Shown piece after piece: positions 9,505 to 16,912 of a DNA stretch of 64,000 nt. Origin of the DNA: Aureococcus anophagefferens (lineage: Eukaryota; Sar; Pelagophyceae; Pelagomonadales; Pelagomonadaceae); NCBI RefSeq assembly GCF_000186865.1, contig NW_008705562.1:1893452-1957451 (forward strand). The letters are read 5' to 3'. How positions within the stretch are numbered: the stretch's first letter is position 1; every line of letters begins with the position of its first letter. Position numbers and translations under genes: made by a program. Below the pieces are notes generated by a model. That model was not told where the DNA came from and did no database searches. It saw nothing but the letters and a program-made list of their open reading frames with translations.

Positions 9505-9585
9505 CGGGGGAAACTCGGAGTGCAACGAGGGGGAAGTTGCAGACCTTCGAGACCGCCGCGGGGGCAGCCACCGTTGCGGGACAGC

Positions 9586-11478
9586 ATGCGGCAGCCCGAT
9601 GCGAGGCGCCCGCGCGGCGAGCTCAAGCTCCCGGCGATCGTGGCGACGAAGAACCTCGTGCGGAGCAAGCGGCGGCGGCAGAAGACGGTCAACCGGAGCC
9701 CCATGCTCTACCAGTACGTCGTCGGCAAAGGTGCGCCACCCCCCCCCCCAACGCGCGTTTCGACGTCCGCCCTTTTAGGGAACAACTCGCGGCTGATCCT
9801 CGCGGCGCTGCGCGCGCGGCCCTGGCTCGCGCCGGCGCCGTCCGACGCGCCCCCGTCGCAGCGGGTCTTCGCGTGGGAGATGTACCGGAACAAGAAGCGT
9901 TTCCGCGAGTCGGGCCGCGCGGTCGCGTGCAACCACCTCGAGAACAACAACGTGTTGGTCACGAAGCACGGGCTCTACCGCCTCATGAAGGCCTACTGCG
10001 CCGGCGAGGGCCGCGAGCCCATGGGCCGCTTCATGCCCCTCACGTTCCACGTCACCGCCGCGGACGAGTCCGACGGCGAGTACGCGGCCTTCCGGGGCGC
10101 CTTCGAGGCGTCGGCGGCGCGCGCGGCCGCGGCGGCGCCCGCGCGGGAGGCCGACGAGCGCAGCGCGTCGGCGCCGGGCCGCGCGCCCGCGCGGCCCGAC
10201 GACGGCGCCGGCGGCCGCCGCCGGAGCGGCCGGCGGCGCCGGGCCAAGGACGACGAGCCCGGCGCGACGAACCTCTGGATCCTCAAGCCGGCGATGATGT
10301 CGAACCGGGGCTTCGGCATCCGCGTCTCCAACGACCTCGACGAGATCGACGGCATCCTCGGCTCCGAGGCGCGGAGCGACGCGCGCTGCGGCGGCTGGGT
10401 CGTCCAGCGCTACATCGAGCGGCCCCTGCTGGTCCACGGCCGCAAGTTCGACATCCGCGCCTTCGCGCTCCTCGTCGCGGGCAGGGGCGGCGAGATCCGG
10501 GCCTACGTCCACGAGGCCGCGACGTACGTGCGCACGTGCGGCGAGCGCTACTCGACGCGCGCGTCCGACTTCGGGAACCGGGGCATGCACCTCGCCAACG
10601 ACGGCGTCCAGAAGCACACGGACGCCTACGGCCGCCACGAGAGCGCCAACAAGCTGAGCATGGCCGACTTCCACGCCTACCTCGTCGCCGAGGGCCGCTG
10701 CGGCGGCGACTGGCTCGACGGCGCGCTCCGGCCGCGGATCCGCGACCTCGTCGCCCGGACCGTCGACGCCGCCGCGGACAGTATCAACCCGAATAAGCAC
10801 GCCGCCTGCTTCGAGCTGCTGGGCTTCGACTTCATGCTCGACGACGACCTCAACGTCGTCCTCATCGAGATCAACTCGAACCCGTGCCTCGAGCTCTGCT
10901 GCCCGCTCCTCGAGGACGCGCTCCCGAACCTGATCCACGACGTCATGGCCGCGGGGCTCGACGCCGTGCTCCCGCCGCCGAAGCCCGCGCACCGCACGCG
11001 CCGCCAGGCCGAGGCGCTCGAGGCCATCGCGGACCGCGGCCACGGCTTCGACCTCGTCTACGGCGACGCGCCGGACGACGCGCCGCGGCGCGCGCGCGCG
11101 CCGCCGGCGGCGACGGACCCGGAGGCCGTCGCCGCGCCGGAGGCCGCCGACGCGCCGCGGCGCCGCCGCGCCGAGGCGCGCCGGCCCGAGCCCGCGGACG
11201 ACTTCGCCGGCGCGTTCTCGCCGCCGGCCGGCGCGGGGCCCAACGTCGACGAGGGCGGCTTCCTCGCCGAGGTCTTCGAGCGCGCCGGTGCGCCGCGCGC
11301 GCCCAAGCCCGACGACGACCACGACAGCTGCGACGACTTCCTCTTCGACGACGACGGCGGCGCCGCGCCGCCGCGGCCCGCGCCCGCGCGGCCCGACGGG
11401 GCCCAGGCCGGCCAGGGCGGCCGCGGCCGGGACCGCGCGAAGCAGCCCGCGCGCACCATGGAGCCCCTCCACCTGTGA
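9586..11478 (+). CDS. Tubulin-tyrosine-ligase-like protein (TTLL; candidate polyglutamylase/glycylase)
   Basis: TTLL enzymes attach amino acids to tubulin tails with ATP, chiefly on ciliary and other stable microtubules. The chosen ATG gives MRQPDARRPRGELK; the open frame extends upstream only to a GTG. Family landmarks: LYQYVVGKG joined to NNSRLI (the TTLL G-NN motif) after removal of a 48-nt intron at 9731-9778, then ACNHLENNNVLVTKHGLYR, NLWILKPAMMSNRGFGI (ATP-grasp Lys), GGWVVQRYIERPLLVHGRKF, KFDIRAFALLV, and the metal-binding FDFMLDDDLNVVLIEINSNP. A ~60-residue Ala/Arg insertion splits the region between the second and third of these. The last ~170 residues are a low-complexity Ala/Pro/Asp tail. 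Which amino acid is added cannot be told. About 614 residues after splicing. Confidence 0.88.
   Translation: MRQPDARRPRGELKLPAIVATKNLVRSKRRRQKTVNRSPMLYQYVVGKGAPPPPPTRVSTSALLGNNSRLILAALRARPWLAPAPSDAPPSQRVFAWEMYRNKKRFRESGRAVACNHLENNNVLVTKHGLYRLMKAYCAGEGREPMGRFMPLTFHVTAADESDGEYAAFRGAFEASAARAAAAAPAREADERSASAPGRAPARPDDGAGGRRRSGRRRRAKDDEPGATNLWILKPAMMSNRGFGIRVSNDLDEIDGILGSEARSDARCGGWVVQRYIERPLLVHGRKFDIRAFALLVAGRGGEIRAYVHEAATYVRTCGERYSTRASDFGNRGMHLANDGVQKHTDAYGRHESANKLSMADFHAYLVAEGRCGGDWLDGALRPRIRDLVARTVDAAADSINPNKHAACFELLGFDFMLDDDLNVVLIEINSNPCLELCCPLLEDALPNLIHDVMAAGLDAVLPPPKPAHRTRRQAEALEAIADRGHGFDLVYGDAPDDAPRRARAPPAATDPEAVAAPEAADAPRRRRAEARRPEPADDFAGAFSPPAGAGPNVDEGGFLAEVFERAGAPRAPKPDDDHDSCDDFLFDDDGGAAPPRPAPARPDGAQAGQGGRGRDRAKQPARTMEPLHL
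9731..9778 (+). other. Candidate 48-nt in-frame intron in the TTLL gene
   Basis: The segment starts gtgcgcc after AAAG and ends ccttttag before GGAAC. Removing it joins VVGK-G-NNSRLI, the expected TTLL sequence. Keeping it would insert 16 residues with a Pro run. The length is a multiple of three and has no stop, so gene finders will miss it. Confidence 0.75.
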
Positions 11479-11570
11479 CCCTGTGCCACGACCTGTGCTA
11501 ATCCTGGAAGTTGAAGCTCGCGTTGACCTCGGCTTGAAGCATCGCAGCATGGCCTGATTGGCAGCCCCCC

Positions 11571-14270
11571 ATGCGGCTGCGGCATGTGCTCACCGCCGCG
11601 ACAGCCTTCATCGCATCATCCTCGGCGCCGGTCTGCACGTCGTGGCGCCAGACCGGGCGCTGCGCCGCCGACGGGCCGCGGGAGCCTAGCGCGGATCGCC
11701 CCTGCGACGCCGACGTCGAGTTCGGGCTGAGCGGGTATTGCGAGTGCGCGCCGGGCACGGTCGTCGGCGGCGTCGGCTGCCGCCACGCGGCGCTCACGTG
11801 CGACGGCGTCTGCGGCGTGCCGCCGGCGCCGCCGCCGCCGCCGGACGACTACGACCTCGTCTGGCCGCGGCCGCGGTACCTCGCCGCCGGCGCCGGCGAG
11901 ATCCGCGTGGGCCGCGACTTCGCCGTCGTCGGCGGCGACGCCGCCGCGCGCGCCGCGCTCGCGCGCGGGCCCGCCGCCGCGGCGGCGCGGCGCTGCGAGG
12001 CGCGCGCGCGCGGGTCCGACGCCGCGGGCGCGCTCCGGGCCCTCGAGCTGACGTTCAACGCGTCGGAGCCCGCGGAGGGCTACGCGCTCCAGGTCGGGCA
12101 CCGGCGCGGGCGGCCCTTCGCCGCGGCGGCGGCCTCGACGGCGCTCGGCGCGGCGCACGCGCTCGAGACCTTCGCGCAGCTCGTCGAACTCGCCGCCGAC
12201 GGCGCCGCGATCATCCCCCGCGGCCGCGTCCACGTCCGCGACTGGCCCGCGAAGCCGCACCGGGGGCTCATGGTCGACGTCGCGCGCCACTTCCTGCCCG
12301 TGCCGACGCTGAAGCGGACCGTGCTGGCCATGGCCGCGGCGAAGCTCAACGTGCTCCACCTGCACCTCAGCGACTCCCAGAGCTTCCCCGCCGCCTTCGG
12401 CAAATTGGGCCTCGAGGCCGGCGCCTTCTCCGAGGACGAGACCTACGCCGAGGCGGACCTGCGCGACCTCGTCGCCTTCGCGGAAGCCGCGGGAATACGG
12501 GTCCTCCCCGAAATCGACGTGCCCGCGCACGTTTTGTCCTGGGCCAAGGCCTACCCGGCGCTCGTCGTCCCCTGCGCCTTCGCCAACGGCGACGGCGCGT
12601 CGAAGTCCGACGCGCCCGCGCTCGACCCGACGGACGAGCGGACCTACGCGCTCGTCGCGGCCGTCGTCGACGCGGCCGCCGCCGTCTTCCCCGACGCGGT
12701 CTTCCACGTCGGCGCCGACGAGGTGCGCGCCGAGTGCTGGAGCGACCCGCGGCTCGAGGCCTGGGGCGAAGCCCACCTCGGGTCGGGGTCGCCGCGCGCG
12801 CTCTTCGGCCACTTCCTCGCGCGCGTGTCGCGCCTCGTCGCGGCGCGGAACCGCCGCGTCATGGTCTGGCAGGACGCCCTCGACTTCTCGAGCGCCGAGG
12901 GTCTGGCGGCGCTCGAGGAGGCCGGCGCGACGGTCGAACCGTGGAAGTGCTGGGGCGGCTCCGCGGCGCGCGCCGCGGAGCGCGCGCTCGCGCGAAACCT
13001 CACCGTCGTCGACGCGAGCTGCTGGTACCTCGACTGGCCGTCGCCCTGGCGGAACTACGGCGAGAAGGCGCTGCTGCGCGCCGAGGACCCGCGCGTCCTC
13101 GGGGGCGAGGCCGCGCTCTGGACCGAGGAGACGGACTTTACGTCCTTCGGGTGCCGCGCGTGGCCGCGCGCGGCCGTCGTCGCGTCGCTGCTCTGGCACG
13201 CGCCGGGGTCGTTTCGCGGCCTGAGCAAGTTCGCGGCCTACCTGCGGGCGCGGCTCGGCGTGCGCGCGGCGCTGCCGTCGGACGCGTCGGGCGAGACGGG
13301 CGCCGCGGGCCGCGGCCTCTGCCCGCCCCTCGCGCGGACGGTCCGCCGCCCCGCGCGGCCGCCGGCGCGGGCGGGCGTCGCCTTCCTCAACGCCGACGAC
13401 GGCGCGGCGGCCGGGGACCGGTCCGCGCGGCTGGACGCGTGGCTCCGCGACGAGGTCCGCGACGGCACACTCGCGGCCGCGTTCGCCGAGGCCAACGGCT
13501 GGGGCGCGCCGGGCGAGGCCCACGGCTTCACGTTGCTCCAGGAGCGCGCCGCCCGGGCGGGCTTCGCCTTCTCGACCCTCGAGGCCTTCCGCGGCGCGCA
13601 CCCGTTCGCGCTCGCCGTCGCGTCGGCGGCGCCGATAGCGCGGCGCTTCGTCCTAGGGCCGCCGGCCTTCGAGCGCGGCGTCCTCGCCGTCGACACGGGC
13701 GGGCTGACGCTGATCGTCGCGCACCTCGACGCCCACGACGCCGAAAAGCGCGCGGCGGAGGCCGAGACGCTGGCGGCGGAGCTCCGGCGAACGCTCGACG
13801 GGCGGCCCGCGGTCCTCGTCGGCGACTTCAACGCGCTCAGCCGCACGGACGCCGACGAGGCGGCGGTGTTGGCCTGGCTCGCCGCCCTCGACGCGTCGCC
13901 GGGCCCCCTCGACGCGCGGCGCAAGTTCGCGACGGCCGGCGCCGTCGACTTCCGCGCCGCGGACGCGCTCGAGGCCGCGCTCGTGGACCTCTGCCGCGGG
14001 ACCTGCGGCCCGACGATCCCGACGGGCCTCGAGCCCGACGCGCCCGAGGTGCCCGCCGGCGCGCGGCAGCTCCCGCTGCGCCTCGACTACGCGCTCGGCA
14101 ACGCCGCGCTCGCCGCGTTCGCGCCGCGCGTCGACGTCCGCCGGGACGACCTCACGCGCGCCATGTCGGACCACTTCCCCCTCCGCGTGTCCTGGCCCGC
14201 GCGGCGGCGCGGCGGCGGCGAGGGTCGTGGGGGCGGGGGGAACCTGAGCTTCTACGAGGTGTGGCGGTAA
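11571..14270 (+). CDS. Secreted GH20 beta-N-acetylhexosaminidase fused to an endonuclease/exonuclease/phosphatase domain
   Basis: An 899-residue protein. A signal peptide (MRLRHVLTAATAFIASSSA) is followed by a Cys-rich module with CTSWRQTGRC and GYCECAPG (to ~85). A GH20 half-domain and catalytic barrel follow: HRGLMVDVARHFLPVPTLKR, LNVLHLHLSDSQSFP, and the catalytic Asp-Glu pair at 383-384 in FHVGADEV, ending near SLLWHAPGSFRGLSKF. GH20 enzymes remove terminal GlcNAc/GalNAc. From ~600 a second domain has the EEP hallmarks GDFNAL and, near the C-terminus, LDYALGN and MSDHFPL. A clear Mg-binding Glu in the usual LQE position is not obvious. The frame is uninterrupted, so the fusion is what the DNA shows; the alternative is two genes merged by a lost stop. 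Likely secreted or lysosomal. Confidence 0.9.
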   Translation: MRLRHVLTAATAFIASSSAPVCTSWRQTGRCAADGPREPSADRPCDADVEFGLSGYCECAPGTVVGGVGCRHAALTCDGVCGVPPAPPPPPDDYDLVWPRPRYLAAGAGEIRVGRDFAVVGGDAAARAALARGPAAAAARRCEARARGSDAAGALRALELTFNASEPAEGYALQVGHRRGRPFAAAAASTALGAAHALETFAQLVELAADGAAIIPRGRVHVRDWPAKPHRGLMVDVARHFLPVPTLKRTVLAMAAAKLNVLHLHLSDSQSFPAAFGKLGLEAGAFSEDETYAEADLRDLVAFAEAAGIRVLPEIDVPAHVLSWAKAYPALVVPCAFANGDGASKSDAPALDPTDERTYALVAAVVDAAAAVFPDAVFHVGADEVRAECWSDPRLEAWGEAHLGSGSPRALFGHFLARVSRLVAARNRRVMVWQDALDFSSAEGLAALEEAGATVEPWKCWGGSAARAAERALARNLTVVDASCWYLDWPSPWRNYGEKALLRAEDPRVLGGEAALWTEETDFTSFGCRAWPRAAVVASLLWHAPGSFRGLSKFAAYLRARLGVRAALPSDASGETGAAGRGLCPPLARTVRRPARPPARAGVAFLNADDGAAAGDRSARLDAWLRDEVRDGTLAAAFAEANGWGAPGEAHGFTLLQERAARAGFAFSTLEAFRGAHPFALAVASAAPIARRFVLGPPAFERGVLAVDTGGLTLIVAHLDAHDAEKRAAEAETLAAELRRTLDGRPAVLVGDFNALSRTDADEAAVLAWLAALDASPGPLDARRKFATAGAVDFRAADALEAALVDLCRGTCGPTIPTGLEPDAPEVPAGARQLPLRLDYALGNAALAAFAPRVDVRRDDLTRAMSDHFPLRVSWPARRRGGGEGRGGGGNLSFYEVWR

Positions 14271-14289
14271 TTTTTAAGAACCCCTAGTA

Positions 14290-15021
14290 TCAGTAGCCTC
14301 CCGGCGGACACCAGAAGCCGACGACGTGGCTCGCGGCGTCGAGGGGAAAGGATCGGCCGGGAAGCTTCGCGACGAGGCCGGCGAGGATCCGCCGATGCTT
14401 CCCCGCGAATTCCTGCCAGCCGCCGCCGGCGTTGACGGCGTCGACCATGTCGAGGGTAGAAGCGTTACGGTCGCGCCGACGAAGCTTCGGATGGCTCGTA
14501 TCGATCGCCTCGGCGCCGCCGCGCATGAAACTTTTCGCGAGGCGGCGGCGACCTCGTCTAACAGCATGAAAAAGAACCGTTCTTCCTCGATAATTGGGTT
14601 CACTGACGCGGGCCCCGGCATTGATCAACAGCATGGCACATTCTATAGCCGCCGAATCTGAGCAAGCTCTTAATCTATGCAGGGGCGTGTTGCGATTAGC
14701 AATAGTCTTCGCGTTTACATCCGCGCCCGCCGACAAAAGTCTCGAAACGATCGACGCGTTTCCAAATTGTATCGCGACATGAAGCGGTGTGTTACCTGCT
14801 CCATCTGCCCGATTAATGTCAGCACCGTGTCTGATCAAGAGATCTAAGGATGGTACGTGTCCAGTTTCTCCGACCGCGTGTGGGGGAGCGTATCCAGGTC
14901 GGTGTTCAGGGGCAAGAGGCGCATTCACGCAATCAGGGTCCGCCTCGATGTATAAACGAAGCAGGTACGTGTTCTTCGCCAGCAATGCACCCATTAACAG
15001 GGGCTCCCCGTTGGGGTTCAT
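14290..15021 (-). CDS. Ankyrin-repeat protein
   Basis: A 243-residue protein starting MNPNGEPLLMGALLAKN; the open frame extends upstream only to a TTG codon. It has at least three ankyrin repeats, with LDLLIRHGADINRADGAGNT, PLHVAIQFGNASIVSRLLSA, GADVNAKTIANRNTPLH and LLINAGARVSEPNYRGRT. After these come a basic stretch and a C-terminus ending HVVGFWCPPGGY. It should be a protein-binding scaffold; no enzyme domain is attached. Base composition is visibly lower in GC than the neighbours. The stop region reads TAC-TGA-TAC-TAG, so there is a second in-frame stop two codons on. It ends 19 bp from the convergent hexosaminidase gene. Confidence 0.85.
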   Translation of the reverse strand: MNPNGEPLLMGALLAKNTYLLRLYIEADPDCVNAPLAPEHRPGYAPPHAVGETGHVPSLDLLIRHGADINRADGAGNTPLHVAIQFGNASIVSRLLSAGADVNAKTIANRNTPLHRLRACSDSAAIECAMLLINAGARVSEPNYRGRTVLFHAVRRGRRRLAKSFMRGGAEAIDTSHPKLRRRDRNASTLDMVDAVNAGGGWQEFAGKHRRILAGLVAKLPGRSFPLDAASHVVGFWCPPGGY

Positions 15022-15121
15022 TCGGCGCGCAAGACGCTGCGCGCGGCGGCTAGGTCGTGTACAATTCAAAGTGGCAAGAGTGGCGACTCGCCGAAATCGA
15101 GACGGACTAATACAAGCCGAG

Positions 15122-16699
15122 TTATCGCTTCTTAACCTTCTTCTTCTTCTTGGCGGGCGCGGCGCCGCCCAGCCCCCCCAACTTCGTCTTCGCCTTCTTC
15201 TTCTTCTTCTTCGGCGTGACGACGGCCGGGTCGAGGCCCTGCTCGAAGTCGCCGTCGAGGAAGACGACGTCGAGCCGGCCGTCGACGCGGACGTTGTCGA
15301 CGACGGCCTCCTCGTAGTCGTCGGTGCCGAGGTAGGGCGCGAGGACGGCGTCGCCGACGGCGAACTTGGAGGCGACGGCGTTCGCGCGGTACGACCGGAG
15401 CAACGATTCCATCGTCGCCTCCAATCGCGCGAAGTGGGGCGCGGAGCGCTTCGCCGGGCTCGCGCCCGGGCCCGACGTGTGGAAGACGACGTCCGCGTAG
15501 AGGCCCCGGATCGCGGCCGCGATCTCCGCGCCGTGCGCGAGCGCGCGGGCGGCGACGTCGCCGCACGTCGCGCGCTCGGCCGCGAGCGCCGCGTCCGTCG
15601 ACGCGACGAAGGCCGCGACGCGCGCCGCGTCGTCGGCGTCGCCGCCGCGCCAGCCGAGCGCGGGCAGGTCCTTGCGCAGGGACCCCCAGAAGCGGTCCGG
15701 GTCCGCGGCCGTCTCGCGGCCCGCCAAGGCGTCGTCCTTGCGCGCGAGCGCCAAAGCGCCCGCGCGCGCGCCGAGGCCGTCGAGCCCCCAGATGTGCGTG
15801 TCGACGCCGAGCGTCAGGTGCACCGAGGGCTCGTCGTCGACGGCGCACTCGAGCGTGTCCGTCGTGTGGGGCCAGCCCGCGGGGACGTAGAGGCAGTCGC
15901 CCGGCGTCAGCACGACGTCCGCGGCGGGCGTCTCCTCCAATTCGCCGAGCTCCAGCACGTCGTCGCCCTTGCCGCGCGCCAGCGGGTCCGCGCCGGGCCG
16001 CCGGTCCGGCCGCGGCGGCCGCCAGACGCGCCACCGCTTGTTGCCGTGGCACTGCATGACCAAAACCCGCTGCGTGTCCGTGTGCGGCGGCGCGGACACG
16101 CGCGCGCCCGCGCCCGTCGCGTACAGATTCACGCAGGCGGGCAGGCCGAAGGCGTCGACGGCCGCGAGGGACAGCGCCGCGACGCGCGGGCACGTCGCGT
16201 CGAGCGAATTGAGCACGACCGTCGCGCGCGCGTCCAGGACGCCCGCGACGTCGCCGCGGGACACGGGCGCGCCCCGGGCGCCCACGCGCGCCATCTGCCA
16301 GGCGCCGCCGGCGCCCAGGACGCCGCGGCCCGCCTCGACGACCTCGCCCGCGTCGCACGCGGCGAGGAGGTCGTCGAGCGAGAACCACCCGGCGAACGCG
16401 GCGTCGCTCGCCGCCGCGCGGAGCGCGACGCACTCGTCATTATCCCAGGCCGGCGCCAGCGGCGCCTTCAGCGCCTCGAGCGCCTCGCGGACGCGCGACG
16501 CCCGGGCGACGTCGCCGCGGCCGTCGCGCGCGCCGCCGGCGAACTCGGCGACGACGTCGTCGGCCCAGGCGCGCGGCGCTGGGGCTCGTGGACGGTGCGA
16601 CAGCGGCGGGCGCTGGTAGGCATCTGCGAAAATGAGGAGCAGCGCGACGACGAAACGACGTCGAGCACTGCCGTCGGCTCGACGTCTCACGAAGCTCAT
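15122..16699 (-). CDS. JmjC/cupin-type oxygenase (NO66/MINA-like) with a Tudor-like module and Lys-rich tail
   Basis: A 525-residue protein. The N-terminus (MSFVRRRADGSARRRF, then VVALLLIFADAYQ) is hydrophobic and could be a signal anchor or leader. The central domain has the Fe(II)/2-oxoglutarate layout: HxD in PPHTDTQRVLVMQ, GNKRWRVW, a second half VVLTPGDCLYVPAGWPHTTD with the distal His, and SVHLTLGV. Related ribosomal oxygenases hydroxylate His in ribosomal proteins. Around 460-510 is a Tudor/Agenet-like segment, FAVGDAVLAPYLG and VVFLDGDFEQGLDP, followed by a very Lys-rich C-terminus (KKKKKK, KKKKKVKKR). The combination suggests nucleolar or ribonucleoprotein targeting, which conflicts with the hydrophobic N-terminus unless that is a plastid leader. 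It is divergent from the kinase gene. Confidence 0.82.
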   Translation of the reverse strand: MSFVRRRADGSARRRFVVALLLIFADAYQRPPLSHRPRAPAPRAWADDVVAEFAGGARDGRGDVARASRVREALEALKAPLAPAWDNDECVALRAAASDAAFAGWFSLDDLLAACDAGEVVEAGRGVLGAGGAWQMARVGARGAPVSRGDVAGVLDARATVVLNSLDATCPRVAALSLAAVDAFGLPACVNLYATGAGARVSAPPHTDTQRVLVMQCHGNKRWRVWRPPRPDRRPGADPLARGKGDDVLELGELEETPAADVVLTPGDCLYVPAGWPHTTDTLECAVDDEPSVHLTLGVDTHIWGLDGLGARAGALALARKDDALAGRETAADPDRFWGSLRKDLPALGWRGGDADDAARVAAFVASTDAALAAERATCGDVAARALAHGAEIAAAIRGLYADVVFHTSGPGASPAKRSAPHFARLEATMESLLRSYRANAVASKFAVGDAVLAPYLGTDDYEEAVVDNVRVDGRLDVVFLDGDFEQGLDPAVVTPKKKKKKAKTKLGGLGGAAPAKKKKKVKKR

Positions 16700-16912
16700 C
16701 GTCTTGCCTCAAACAGCACCATCAACATGAAGCTCAATGAAGGCCGCTCTCCTTTCCAAATAGACGACGCCTCACGCCCATCGAGGCTGCCCGCGGCATT
16801 GCCCTTGGCCCGCGGGCCCGCGGTCGCCCTGGTCGAACTCAGACGACCCTCTCGGCGGACGCCCCCGCGAAGCGCGCGGCGCGCCGCCGCCGCCGCGTGG
16901 CCAGACCCACCA

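Noticed and set aside
16727..16912. Earlier start for the cyclic-nucleotide kinase (ATG at 16727)
   Set aside because: It would leave 27 bp to the divergent JmjC start, and the extra 62 residues are Arg/Ala/Pro low complexity. It remains possible.
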